From contig NZ_BMVU01000002.1 in NCBI RefSeq assembly GCF_014650875.1, positions 62,001-126,000 of the forward strand: 64,000 nt of DNA, in the 5' to 3' direction. Shown here piece after piece: positions 42,044 through 50,352 of this stretch. Numbering within the stretch: position 1 is the first letter of the stretch; each line of letters begins with the position of its first letter. Origin of the DNA: Streptomyces minutiscleroticus. GTDB lineage: Bacteria > Actinomycetota > Actinomycetes > Streptomycetales > Streptomycetaceae. The notes beneath the pieces are model-generated. The model was not told where the DNA came from. It saw only the letters and a list, made by a program, of their open reading frames with translations, and searched no databases. A program made the position numbers and the translations under genes.

Positions 42044-42757
42044 GTGGTGAACGGTCTGCCCGGGATGTTGCGAGTCGGTGATCTCGAAGTCATCGTGTCC
42101 GTCAGCGACCGCCGCAAGAGCGTGCGACTCACCGTCGAGCGCGACGCCTCGGTCACCGCGGTCGCTCCGTCACAGGTTTCCCGTGGCGAACTGATCAGAG
42201 TGATCGAGGCGAAGCGCTCGTGGCTGTACGGCAAGCTCGCCGAGCGCCGGGAGCTCGGCGAGACCAGGCCTGCCCGGGAGTATGTGTCCGGGGAGGGTTT
42301 TCCCTACCTCGGCAGATCCTACCGGCTGCGAATCGTCGAGCCGGGTAGCCGGGTACGGCTCGTCCGTGGCCGCCTGGAGCTGGGGGAGGACGGCGGTGCC
42401 GGGGAGCTGGTTCGCTGGTACTGCGGGGTGGGCGAACCCTGGCTGAAACGCCGTATCCAGCCCTGGGCGTCGCGCATGGGCGCGGCGGAGTGGACCGGCC
42501 TGCGGGTACGGCCGCTGGGCTATCGGTGGGGGTCCTGCTCCCTTAACGGACGGCTCAACATGCACTGGGCCACGATGCAGTTGCCGCCCACGTTGATCGA
42601 CTATGTACTTGTGCACGAACTGGCCCATTTGCGCCGGGGAGACCACGGCTCGGAATTTTGGCGGCTAGTCGAACGGACTATGCCCGGCTACCAGGACCGA
42701 CGGGAACGGCTTCGCCGTCTCGGCCCCGACCTGTGGCTACCAGAGGAAGGGCGATAA
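42044..42757 (+). CDS. YgjP-like zinc metallopeptidase (M48-type)
   Basis: A 237-residue protein of the YgjP/DUF45 family. The C-terminal half carries the zinc site HELAH at about 191-195, followed by GDHGSEFWRLVERTMPGY with a third ligand; GYRWGSCSLNGRLNMHWATMQLP precedes it, as in the family. The N-terminal half is a beta-rich domain (VIVSVSDRRKSVRLTVERDASVTAVAP). Such genes are often linked to hsdR in type I loci; the role (for example proteolytic control of restriction) is not known. It starts at GTG 42044 or 42047, 15 bp after hsdR. There is no ribosome site; a CATGCT box 6 nt before 42047 hints at leaderless start. Confidence 0.88.
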   Translation: MVNGLPGMLRVGDLEVIVSVSDRRKSVRLTVERDASVTAVAPSQVSRGELIRVIEAKRSWLYGKLAERRELGETRPAREYVSGEGFPYLGRSYRLRIVEPGSRVRLVRGRLELGEDGGAGELVRWYCGVGEPWLKRRIQPWASRMGAAEWTGLRVRPLGYRWGSCSLNGRLNMHWATMQLPPTLIDYVLVHELAHLRRGDHGSEFWRLVERTMPGYQDRRERLRRLGPDLWLPEEGR

Positions 42758-42875
42758 GCAATGCGGCGTCTACAGGGGCAATCTCATGTCAGTCTCATGG
42801 ACTATTCGTGGACGGATGGCGATACCAGGCCGCCTGAAGCGCCCTGAACTGGACAAACAGGTAAGATGCAAGCCT

Positions 42876-42906
42876 CCTCCGGAGCCGTGCGCGTAGGCGA
42901 GAGTCC
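42876..42906 (+). other. Degenerate copy of the tRNA-Arg anticodon-arm region (possible att remnant)
   Basis: CCTCCGGAGCCGTG at 42876-42889 is identical to 31551-31564 of tRNA-Arg(CCG), and the next bases (GCG-AGG, GA-TCC) keep about 11 of 17 positions in register. The shared core is the anticodon loop and 3' stem, where tyrosine integrases often cut tRNA genes. It may be the decayed right attachment site of an element inserted at 31551. The palindrome CTCCGGAG makes chance similarity less remarkable. The rest of the 42758-42959 gap shows no gene. Confidence 0.45.
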
Positions 42907-42959
42907 AGCTTGCTGCTATCCGCATTGATAACGGTGGCATGAGCGGTAGCATGGAGAGC

Positions 42960-43223
42960 ATGAGCGAGCCTACCCAGAAGTACTCGATCACGATGCCTCG
43001 TGACATCGCTGAAGCCGCTCGTGCCCGTAGTGGCCCCTCGGGCCTGTCCGCCTACGTCGCCGCTGCTGTGGCACGGCAGATCGAGCGCGACAACCTCAAC
43101 GAACTCATCCAAGTCGCCGAGGCCGAACACGGTCCTGTCACCGATGAGGAGATCCAGTCCCTGCGTGATCAGCTTCAGGACGCCCGTCGTCAGCAGGCCC
43201 AGGGCGGGGTCGAGGCCGCGTGA
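42960..43223 (+). CDS. Antitoxin of the second PIN module
   Basis: An 87-residue VapB/RHH-like antitoxin. The N-terminus KYSITMPRDIAEAARARSGPSGLSAYVAAA is a ribbon-helix-helix-type DNA-binding domain; the rest is acidic and helical (LNELIQVAEAEHGPVTDEEI). Starts at 42939 and 42951 are also in frame; I chose 42960 because GGAG lies just upstream, but a GATAAC box 6 nt before 42939 could support a leaderless start there. The stop overlaps the toxin GTG (GTGA). Confidence 0.8.
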   Translation: MSEPTQKYSITMPRDIAEAARARSGPSGLSAYVAAAVARQIERDNLNELIQVAEAEHGPVTDEEIQSLRDQLQDARRQQAQGGVEAA

Positions 43224-43633
43224 GCCCCTCTCCTGCCCTGCCCGGCGGCACCCTCGTCCTCGACAGCGAAGGGCTGGCCAAGGCCGTGCTCCGCGATCGT
43301 GCGGTCACGGCCTGGCTCGCTCTCGCCCGTGCCGACGACCTGCGGGTCATCACGTCCGCCGCCACCCTGGTGGAAGTGGTGCACCCCCGTATCAAGCGTC
43401 CCGCCCTGGAGTGGACCCTGTCCCGCCTCGTCGTCGAGCCGGTCACCGAGCCCATCGCCCGCCACTCCGCCGCCCTCCTCGCCGATGCCGGCCTCCACGG
43501 CCACAAGTACGCCATCGACGCCATGCTCAGCGCCACAGCCCTCGCCGCTCCCGGTCCGGTGACCGTCCTGACCTCGGATCCGGAGGACCTGACCGCCTTG
43601 TGCGGCGAACGCGTCACCGTCATCAAGGTCTGA
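43220..43633 (+). CDS. PIN-domain toxin (VapC-like)
   Basis: A 137-residue PIN-domain ribonuclease. Acidic residues are placed as in VapC: Asp15 in LVLDSEGLAKAV, Glu in TLVEVVHP, Asp in HKYAIDAMLSATAL, and Asp in VLTSDPEDL. The length is normal. The start is GTG, overlapping the antitoxin stop. It is a type II toxin-antitoxin module and could stabilise the region or act in phage defence. It is unrelated in detail to the longer PIN protein at 32077, so these are two independent modules flanking the restriction operon. Confidence 0.88.
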   Translation: MSPSPALPGGTLVLDSEGLAKAVLRDRAVTAWLALARADDLRVITSAATLVEVVHPRIKRPALEWTLSRLVVEPVTEPIARHSAALLADAGLHGHKYAIDAMLSATALAAPGPVTVLTSDPEDLTALCGERVTVIKV

Positions 43634-43672
43634 GGCCCGCCACCCGGCTCTTTCGTGCTCCAGAGGCCTTTG

Positions 43673-43882
43673 TCAGCAATCGGTCGCGAAGCTCACGAAT
43701 ACCGTCCAGCTCTCTGGTGCCACTGTGAGTTGTGCCGCTCCGGGCTTCTTCGAGTCGCGGACGTGGGTGGTGGACGGGGTCGTGGCGACCTCCACGCACT
43801 CGCCGCCCTCTCCCCCGCTGTAGCTGCTCTTGAACCAGATGAGTTCGGAGGAGCCCGAGGTCGTCGCTGTCTCTGTGCTCAT
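43673..43882 (-). CDS. DUF397 small protein
   Basis: A 69-residue DUF397 protein. The typical core WFKSSYSGGEGGECVEVA, VHVRDSKKPG-type segment (THVRDSKKPGAAQLTV) and C-terminal W..FV are present. It overlaps the upstream XRE gene (ATGA), the usual partnership in Streptomyces. DUF397 proteins next to WhiJ-like regulators affect development and antibiotic production; the mechanism is unclear. Confidence 0.92.
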   Translation of the reverse strand: MSTETATTSGSSELIWFKSSYSGGEGGECVEVATTPSTTHVRDSKKPGAAQLTVAPESWTVFVSFATDC

Positions 43883-44784
43883 CGCTCTCCCATGAGGTCG
43901 GTCATCAGGGCAAGAGACTCGCGTGGGGTCAGGGCCTGCCCGCGGATGGCTCCGTAGCGCGCCGCCAGAATACGTACCTCCTCCGCGTCAGTGATCAGCT
44001 GGCTGGTGCCCTGCACCTCCAGGTACGCCACCTGCGGCTTGCCCTTCGGGGTCAGCAGGACGAACGGGCCGTCCACACCGGGGTTCTCGTCGCATCCCAG
44101 AGGCAGTACCTGGAGCGTGGTGCTGCGGAGCCGGCCGACCTCCAGCAGGTGGCGCAGCTGGTCCTGCTGGACTTTTCGGCCGCCGATCTCGCGGCGGAGG
44201 ACCGCCTCGTCGATCACCGCCGTGACGATCGGAGGAGGCCAGTTCGTGAGGATCTCCTGGCGGCTCATCCTGGCCGCCAGCCGCTCCTCAATGGTCTCCT
44301 CCGCCCACAGCGGCTGCCGCACGGTGAACGTGACCCGGGCGTAGTCCTCCGTCTGCAACAGGCCCGGCACCGTCACCATGCTGAAGAAGTTGATCTCTAC
44401 GGCGCCGGCCTCCAAGCGCGCGTAGTCCCTGAACCAAGCCGGGTGGCGGACTCGGGCGCGGGCCTTCGCTCGGGTCACCGCCTCCTTCGTCGCCTTCAGG
44501 AGGCCGTCGGCCGCCAGGGCCTCGTCCGCGGCGTCGAGGAACTCGGGCTGCGGGGTGCGGCGGCCCCGTTCCAGGGACGCGATCAGGTCTTCGCTGTAGC
44601 CGAGGCGGTCGCCCAGTTCCCTCTGCGTCCAGCCCGCTCGCTCGCGCAGCACCCTCAACTGCTTGCCGACCGTCTGGTTGAGGTCCGCCGAGCCTTCCGC
44701 GTCCTCCGGTGGAGGTGGAGGAGGAGGCCGTCGGTCGCGGTTCGCGTCCGTGTTCCTGTCCCCGTCCCTGTCCGTGTGCGTCAT
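43879..44784 (-). CDS. XRE-family regulator, WhiJ-like (DUF5753)
   Basis: A 301-residue DNA-binding regulator. After a polar, Pro-rich N-terminus (about 1-35) there is a Cro/C1-type helix-turn-helix (about 38-95, LRVLRERAGWTQRELGDRLGYSEDLIASLERGRRTP), then a DUF5753 ligand-binding-like domain to the end (VPGLLQTEDYARV, RRQEIL-type RMSRQEIL). It is divergent from the anti-sigma-like ATPase across a 138-bp gap and overlaps the DUF397 gene. This trio is the standard WhiJ-type group; the pair probably represses its target and the ATPase may modulate it. Confidence 0.9.
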   Translation of the reverse strand: MTHTDRDGDRNTDANRDRRPPPPPPPEDAEGSADLNQTVGKQLRVLRERAGWTQRELGDRLGYSEDLIASLERGRRTPQPEFLDAADEALAADGLLKATKEAVTRAKARARVRHPAWFRDYARLEAGAVEINFFSMVTVPGLLQTEDYARVTFTVRQPLWAEETIEERLAARMSRQEILTNWPPPIVTAVIDEAVLRREIGGRKVQQDQLRHLLEVGRLRSTTLQVLPLGCDENPGVDGPFVLLTPKGKPQVAYLEVQGTSQLITDAEEVRILAARYGAIRGQALTPRESLALMTDLMGER

Positions 44785-44922
44785 CAGGTCGTCACCCCGT
44801 GCCGTACGTCCGTCCGGTCACGCCCGCCTCCCCTGACGGGTGGCCGGCCGTACCGGTACCAGCACGCCGTGTACCGGCCGTCTTCGTGGTCAGCGTACGA
44901 GCGGGGCGACACGGTGAGTGGC

Positions 44923-45414
44923 ATGACGCCTGAGATTCGTTCCGCCCCGGACCACCGACTCGATGTGCTCTGCCGTCGGTTCAGCCGGGTGTTCGACGGC
45001 ACCCTGCGCGGTGCCCGCCTCGCGCGGCTCCTCACCGTGCGACAACTCGCCGACTGGGGGTGGGACGGCGAGGACGAGTCCGCGTACGCCGCCGCGCTCG
45101 TCGTCGGTGAGTTCGCCGCCAACGCCGTGGCCCACGGACGGGTGCCTGGGCGCGGCTTTCTGTTGACCCTCCATCTCCACCTGGCACAGCCTGCGGTCCG
45201 GATGGCTCTGCTGCGCATCGAGGTCGCGGACTGCCGAGCAGGACGGCCTTCCGTTCCCGTGCCGTCGCCATCGCCCGGTGACGGCGGCGAGCACGGGCGG
45301 GGGCTGCTCATCGTCGATGCCCTTGTCGAGTAGTGGGGCGTCGAGCCCCGCCTGCCGTCCGGGAAGACCGTGTGGGCCGAGATGCGGCTCGGGGACGGGG
45401 CGGCGGCGCGTTGA
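44923..45414 (+). pseudogene. Anti-sigma-like ATPase interrupted by in-frame TAG
   Basis: A HATPase_c (RsbW/SpoIIAB-type) protein. It has the N-box in VVGEFAANAVAHGR and the G-box in DGGEHGRGLLIVDALVE, where an in-frame TAG at 45331-45333 ends the 136-residue frame. The same frame continues past the stop with WGVEPRLPSGKTVWAEMRL to a TGA at 45414, which is the normal conserved C-terminus of this family. A CAG-to-TAG change would explain it. The truncated protein lacks the final beta-strand, so it is probably inactive unless the stop is read through. The start could also be GTG 44914. Confidence 0.8.
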
Positions 45415-45457
45415 GGTGCGTCCCGCCGCCCGTTCGGCCGGGGCGGTGGGGCGGGTG

Positions 45458-45835
45458 CTACGGCAGCGTCGCCCGCAGCGCCTCTCCCAGCTTTCCCGGG
45501 CACGTCCAGTTGTGACGGGCTGAGGGCGGGATGCGCCAGTACAGGCCCGGGCCCGACGTGCGGTAGGCCGGGGGGAGCGCCACGTGGCAGCCGGGGCCGA
45601 GGAGGTGGGTCGGGGGGAGGTGCCAGTCGGGGGCCGAGGACGGGCGGATGAGCCAGTAGAGGATCGCGCCATAGCCGTCCTCGATCACCGCTCCGGTGTT
45701 CGCGCCCAGGCGTTCGAGGGCGGCCCTGCCGTGGTGCAGGGGTACGCGGACCGCGTCCCACCACTCGCCGGCCGGTAGCGCGCGGGCCTCGGGGCCGAGT
45801 GTCCTGACCCACCTCGGAACGCTGCCGACCGCCAT
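45458..45835 (-). CDS. Conserved hypothetical, Trp-rich
   Basis: A 125-residue protein of a family often found in Streptomyces near XRE/DUF397 genes. The visible conserved parts are WWDAVRVPLHHGRAALERLG, GAVIEDGYGAILYWLIRP and PPAYRTSGPGLYWRIPP. There is no membrane segment and no known catalytic motif. The start is ATG 45835 with GAGGAAGG about 14 nt upstream. Function unknown. It converges with the ATPase pseudogene, ending 44 bp beyond it. Confidence 0.78.
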   Translation of the reverse strand: MAVGSVPRWVRTLGPEARALPAGEWWDAVRVPLHHGRAALERLGANTGAVIEDGYGAILYWLIRPSSAPDWHLPPTHLLGPGCHVALPPAYRTSGPGLYWRIPPSARHNWTCPGKLGEALRATLP

Positions 45836-46035
45836 GCCCGCTCACCCGCCTTCCTCGTTGGTGACAGAAATTCTAACGGGAAGTGGACGGTTCAACTTAC
45901 CGGAAATCCCTAGGGATTCGGCCATCTCACAGGCTGGTACGGGACGCGTGCCGGTGCGTCTTCCGGGGGTGGGGGCCCGGGCGTAGCGTGGCAGGGGTAC
46001 CGGGGTTCGTCCACCGGAACCGGAAGGCTCTCATC

Positions 46036-47439
46036 ATGTGCGAGCGGCGGGGGACGTGGGACGCCGGCCACGGCCGGTCCGGCGGCGGTCACCACGACGG
46101 TGACAGCCACCATGACGGTGATGGTCACCTTGCCGGCAGTGGTCACCATGACGGCGGCGGCCATTCTGCCGGTGACGGTCACCACGCCGGTACCGGCGAC
46201 GTCGACGACGTCATCGTCATCGATCCGTCCGGGCGCGACATCCTCGGTGAGGCCGCGCGGATACGGGCGCGCGGGCCCCTCGCCCGCGTCGAGCTTCCCG
46301 GTGGCGTGCCCGCTTGGGCCGTCACCGGTCACGACCTGCTGAAACGGCTGCTCGTCGATCCGCGTGTGTCCAAGGATCCGCGGCAGCACTGGACGCGGTG
46401 GATCAACGGGGAGATCACCCCGGAGTGGCCGCTGTACGTCTTCGTGGCGTTGCGCAGCATGCTCACGGCGTACGGGAGTGAGCACAAGCGGCTGCGGAGT
46501 CCCGTCGCCAAGGCCTTCACCGCACGGCGTATGGCGGCTCTGCGGCCCCACATCGAGGGGATCGCCCAGGAACTGCTCGACGGCGTCGAGGACGCCGGGC
46601 GCGGGGGCGCCGTCGTCGATCTGCGGGCGGCGTACTGCTCCCCGCTGCCGGTCCGGGTCGTCAGCGAGCTGCTGGGGGTGCCCGAGGAGCGGAGGGGCGA
46701 GTTCCGGGCCATCGTGGACGAGCTCTTCCGCACCTCCGCCGCGCCCGAGGAGGCCGCCGCCGCCAACGCCCGGCTCTACACCGCGATGGACGGGCTCGTC
46801 ACCGCCAAGCGGGCCGCTCCCGGCGACGACCTCACCTCCGCGCTCATCGCCGCGCGCGACGACGGAAGCGGTGCGCGGCTGAGCGAGGAGGAGCTGGTCG
46901 ACACGCTCGTCGTGCTGATCGGGGCCGGGCACGAGACCACGGTCAACCTCATCGACAACGCCGTCCACGCGCTGCTGACCCACCCCGGGCAGCTCGCCCT
47001 CGTACGGGACGGGCACGCCTCGTGGGAGGACGTCGTCGAGGAGGCGCTGCGGCTGCGGGCGCCCGTCGCCAACCTGCCGCTGCGGTACGCCGTGGAGGAC
47101 CTGCCCCTCGGTGAGCTGGGCGGGCCGGCCGGGGTGACCATCGGCAAGGGCGAGGCCATCCTCGCCGCGTACGCCGCCGCGGGGCAGGACCCGGAGAAGT
47201 ACGGGCCCGACGCCGACGTCTTCGACGTCACCCGGGGCGACAAGGAGCATCTCGCCTTCGGGCACGGTGTGCACTACTGCCTCGGCGCCTCACTGGCGCG
47301 GCTGGAGGCGGCCGTGGCGCTGTCCGCGCTCTTCGGGAGGTTCCCCGGTCTCACGCTCGCGGTGGCCGAGGACGAGCTGCGGCCCGTCGAGTCCTTCATC
47401 TCCCACGGGCACCTCTGCCTTCCCGTACGGCTGGGATGA
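46036..47439 (+). CDS. Cytochrome P450 with His-rich N-terminus
   Basis: A 467-residue bacterial P450 monooxygenase. The heme ligand Cys415 is in [17 protein letters not shown], the I-helix oxygen-activating motif [10 protein letters not shown] starts at 296, and [17 protein letters not shown] (ExxR region) is present. The first ~55 residues are unusual: tandem HHDG-, [13 protein letters not shown] repeats rich in His, Gly and Asp, unlike any P450 leader I know; they could bind metal. The ATG at 46036 has GGAAGG 8 nt upstream, so the repeat is inside the real gene. Substrate and redox partners are not evident. Confidence 0.92.
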   Translation: MCERRGTWDAGHGRSGGGHHDGDSHHDGDGHLAGSGHHDGGGHSAGDGHHAGTGDVDDVIVIDPSGRDILGEAARIRARGPLARVELPGGVPAWAVTGHDLLKRLLVDPRVSKDPRQHWTRWINGEITPEWPLYVFVALRSMLTAYGSEHKRLRSPVAKAFTARRMAALRPHIEGIAQELLDGVEDAGRGGAVVDLRAAYCSPLPVRVVSELLGVPEERRGEFRAIVDELFRTSAAPEEAAAANARLYTAMDGLVTAKRAAPGDDLTSALIAARDDGSGARLSEEELVDTLVVLIGAGHETTVNLIDNAVHALLTHPGQLALVRDGHASWEDVVEEALRLRAPVANLPLRYAVEDLPLGELGGPAGVTIGKGEAILAAYAAAGQDPEKYGPDADVFDVTRGDKEHLAFGHGVHYCLGASLARLEAAVALSALFGRFPGLTLAVAEDELRPVESFISHGHLCLPVRLG

Positions 47440-47502
47440 GCGCGTATCCGGGATGAGCGCGTGTCCGGATGAGCGCGTGTCCGGGATGAGGGCGCGTGCC
47501 CG
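47434..47502 (+). repeat. 17-bp tandem repeat at the P450 stop
   Basis: Four consecutive copies of GGATGAGCGCGTGTCCG, the last with a 2-base insertion. The first copy contains the P450 stop codon. They lie in the 158-bp gap between the convergent P450 and ku genes, and are followed by GGTCGGCCGG-type short repeats. Confidence 0.8.
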
Positions 47503-47597
47503 GCGGACCGGGTCGGCCGGGTCAGCCGCGTCGACAGAATCAGCCGGATCGGCCGGGTCGGCCAGGTCGGGTCGGATTGGGCCGGAGCGGGCCGTGT

Positions 47598-48638
47598 TCA
47601 GGACGCTCGCTCGCGCGGGCTCGTCTTCTTCGCCGCGGGTCCGTTCGTCTTCGCGCCGGAGGCCGTCTCGGCGTCAGAGGCCGCCTCAGCATCGGAGGCC
47701 GCCTCAGCATCGGAGGCCGCCTCGGCGTCGGCAGGCGTTCCGACGTCGGCGGGCGCCTCGACGTCGGCGGGCGCCCCGGCGTCGGCGGGCGCCTTCGTGC
47801 CGGAGGCCGCCGTCCTCCCCGCGGGCGTGCGGGACGGTTCCGGCACCGGCCGCTCCCCCTCCCTCGCCTCCTGTGCCCGCCGGACGCTGCTCTCCAGTGC
47901 CGACACGAGGTCGAGCAGGCGGCCGGCGCAGTCGTCCTCGGTGGGGGCCGTAGGGACCTGCTCGCCGGAGGCCTTCGCTGCGATCAGTTCCTCGACGGCC
48001 TCGCGGTACTCGTCGTGGAGGTCGGTGAGGTCGACCTCGCCGAGGGCGTCGACCAGGGTGTTCGCGAGGTCGAGCTCACGGTCGCGGACGGTGACGCGCG
48101 CGTCGGGGGCGATGCCCTCGGGGGCGCGGATCTCGTCCGGCCACAGCAGGGTGTGCAGCACGATCACGTCGTCGACGACGCGGAGCATGGCCAGCCGCTC
48201 CCGGCCGCGCATCGCGAACTTGGCGACGGCGACCTTGTCGCCGCGCCTGAGCACCTCGCGCAGCAGCGTGTACGGCTTGGCGGCGAGCACGCCGTTGGCG
48301 GACAGGTAGTACGCGGCGTCGAGCTGGAGCGGGTCGATGCGGTCGGCGGGGACGAACGAGACGATCTCCATGGTGTGGGCGGTCGAGAGCGGCAGGACGG
48401 CCAGGTCCTCGTCCGTGAGCGGGATGACCGTGCCGTCCGCGTCCTGGTAGCCCCGGCCGATCTCCGCCGCCTTCACCTCGCGCTCCTCCAGCTCGCAGAA
48501 CTTGCGGTGGCGGATGGGGCCGCCGTCCTCCAGGTGGATCTGGCGGAAGTGGACGGTGTGGCTCTCGGTGGCGTTGAAGACCTTGACCGGGATGCTGACC
48601 AGGCCGAAGGAGAGGGCGCCGTTCCAGATGGATCGCAC
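47598..48638 (-). CDS. ku: DNA end-binding protein Ku
   Basis: A 346-residue bacterial Ku that binds DNA ends for non-homologous end joining. The Ku core (1-250) is intact, with MRSIWNGALSFGLVSIPVKVF at the N-terminus, EREVKAAEIGRGYQ and VLAAKPYTLLREVL. I chose the GTG at 48638, with AAAGG 8 nt upstream, because the family starts at RSIWNG; a GTG three codons earlier would overlap that site. The C-terminal tail (about 265-346) is an Ala/Asp/Glu/Pro repeat encoded by four 18-bp units (47659-47730) and ends in a short Lys-containing stretch. No LigD is nearby. Confidence 0.93.
   Translation of the reverse strand: MRSIWNGALSFGLVSIPVKVFNATESHTVHFRQIHLEDGGPIRHRKFCELEEREVKAAEIGRGYQDADGTVIPLTDEDLAVLPLSTAHTMEIVSFVPADRIDPLQLDAAYYLSANGVLAAKPYTLLREVLRRGDKVAVAKFAMRGRERLAMLRVVDDVIVLHTLLWPDEIRAPEGIAPDARVTVRDRELDLANTLVDALGEVDLTDLHDEYREAVEELIAAKASGEQVPTAPTEDDCAGRLLDLVSALESSVRRAQEAREGERPVPEPSRTPAGRTAASGTKAPADAGAPADVEAPADVGTPADAEAASDAEAASDAEAASDAETASGAKTNGPAAKKTSPRERAS
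47659..47730 (-). repeat. 18-bp tandem repeat in the Ku tail
   Basis: Four in-frame 18-bp units (type GAGGCCGCCTCAGCATCG; copies two and three are identical) encode repeated six-residue Ala/Ser/Asp/Glu blocks near the Ku C-terminus. Repeat number probably varies between strains. Confidence 0.8.
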
Positions 48639-48897
48639 GTTCGTCACCTTTCGACCTGATTATCCCTATTTATACGTTTTCACATCCTAGGGTGCCGATC
48701 ACCGGAACGGAGGGTGGAGGGGCGCGGGAGCGTGCCGGGCCGGACGGAGGGGGCCGGGAGGCGGAGGACCGTCCGGGGCGCGGCGTTCCTGGGAGAACCC
48801 CTGGTACGCCGCCCAGAACGACCGGCGCACGCCCCGCGCCCGGGGGCCTCGCGGCGCCATGCTGAGGGGCACCGAACCCGTCGAAGGGGGGCACCTC

Positions 48898-50226
48898 ATG
48901 GCACAGGGGCAGACAGCACCGCACGCGACACCGCGCACAGCACCGGCGATGCGGCACGGCGCCGCCCGGCGGGCCGTCGTCGCCGGTCTGTCCGTGCTCG
49001 CTCTCGGCACCACCGCCCTTCTCCCCGCCCGGGCCGCCACCGCCGTGCGGCCCACCGCGGACCCGGCGGTGGTCACCGACTGGAACGCCACGGCGGTGGA
49101 CGTGATCAACAAGGACGCCGAGCGCCCGTCGGGCGAGCCGTTCGTCTGGCAGGGCTTCGTCTCGGCGGCCGTCTACAACGCCGTCGTCGGCATCGAGGGC
49201 CGCTACGCCCCGTACAAGTGGGACGAGCGCGGGCCGGCCGGCGCCTCGTCGGAGGCGGCCGCCGCGGCCGCCGCCCACCGCGTGCTGCTGGAGTACTTCC
49301 CCGGCTCGAAGGCGCGGGTGGACGCGGCGCTCAGGACCTCGCTCGGCAAGGTCCGGGACGGGCGGGCCGAGGACGAGGGCGTGGCGTTCGGGCGGCGGGC
49401 CGCGGACCACGTCATCGCGTTGCGCGAGAACGACGGGCGCGGCGCGGACGTGCCGTACGACCGGCGGCCCGCACCCGGCGTCTGGCGGCCCACGCCGCCC
49501 GACCACGCGCCGTTCCTCAACCCCTGGGCGGCGAGGATGCGGCCGATGCTGATGGAGTCGCCCGACCGGTTCCGGCCCGGGCCGCCGCCCGCGCTGGACT
49601 CGGAGCGGTACACCCGGGACTTCGAGGAGGTGAAGGCGTACGGGGCGAAGCACGGCTCCCGGCGCGACGCCCGGCAGACGGAGACCGCGCGGTTCTTCTC
49701 CGACAACCTGACCGTGCAGTTCCAGTGGTCCCTGCGGGACTACGCCGAGCGCCACGGGCTGGACATCGTGGACTCCGCCCGGCTGTTCGCCGCGGCCAAC
49801 ACCGTCGGGGCCGACGTGTACGTCATGGCGACGGACTCGAAGCTGCACTACGCCCTCTGGCGGCCGGTCACCGCGGTCCGGCTCGCGGACACCGACGGCA
49901 ATCCGGCCACCGTGCCCGACCAGGACTGGCAGCCGATGCTCGACACGCCTCCGTACCCGGAGTACATGAGCGGGCACAACGTCCTCGACGGCGCGGTCAC
50001 GGCCGTGCTGACCGGGCTGACGGGCGGGGAGATCGATCTGCGGATGTCCTCCGCCGTCACCGGCACCACCCGCCACTACGAGACCGCCGCCGAGTTCAAC
50101 CGGGAGGTGACCGACGCCCGGGTCTGGCAGGGCCTGCACTTCCGCACCTCGGACGTGGTCGGCAACCGGCAGGGGAGCCTGCTGGGCACCTGGGCGCTGA
50201 GCCGGTACTTCCTGCCGCTGGCCTGA
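48898..50226 (+). CDS. Vanadium-dependent haloperoxidase / PAP2-type secreted enzyme
   Basis: A 442-residue protein with a signal peptide (RRAVVAGLSVLALGTTALLPARAATA, about 24-48, possibly Tat). The vanadate or phosphate pocket is complete: KLHYALWRP (K-x6-RP), YPEYMSGHN with SGH at about 358-360, and ARVWQGLHFRTSD (R-x5-H). The family includes vanadium chloroperoxidases and acid phosphatases; sequence alone does not decide. The start chosen is the ATG at 48898, after GAAGGGGGG. It is divergent from ku, with an AT-rich promoter region between them. Confidence 0.88.
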   Translation: MAQGQTAPHATPRTAPAMRHGAARRAVVAGLSVLALGTTALLPARAATAVRPTADPAVVTDWNATAVDVINKDAERPSGEPFVWQGFVSAAVYNAVVGIEGRYAPYKWDERGPAGASSEAAAAAAAHRVLLEYFPGSKARVDAALRTSLGKVRDGRAEDEGVAFGRRAADHVIALRENDGRGADVPYDRRPAPGVWRPTPPDHAPFLNPWAARMRPMLMESPDRFRPGPPPALDSERYTRDFEEVKAYGAKHGSRRDARQTETARFFSDNLTVQFQWSLRDYAERHGLDIVDSARLFAAANTVGADVYVMATDSKLHYALWRPVTAVRLADTDGNPATVPDQDWQPMLDTPPYPEYMSGHNVLDGAVTAVLTGLTGGEIDLRMSSAVTGTTRHYETAAEFNREVTDARVWQGLHFRTSDVVGNRQGSLLGTWALSRYFLPLA

Positions 50227-50287
50227 GGCCCGTACGGGACGGCGTCCGTACGTGGTGACGCTCGTACGAGGTGGCGTCCGTACGGGG

Positions 50288-50346
50288 CCGGTCCTCCGGC
50301 GTCCTCGGGTCCGCGGTCCGGTCCTCCGGCGTCCTCGGGTCCGCGG
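50288..50346. repeat. 29-bp direct repeat
   Basis: Two identical 29-nt copies (50288-50316 and 50318-50346, period 30) beginning CCGGTCCTCCGGCG, in the convergent gap between the haloperoxidase-like gene and the NERD-like gene. Confidence 0.85.
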
Positions 50347-50352
50347 CCCGGC

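Noticed and set aside
43673..45835. Biosynthetic gene cluster centred on the P450 and the XRE group
   Set aside because: There are no assembly-line or tailoring genes beyond the P450; the neighbours are regulators and Ku.
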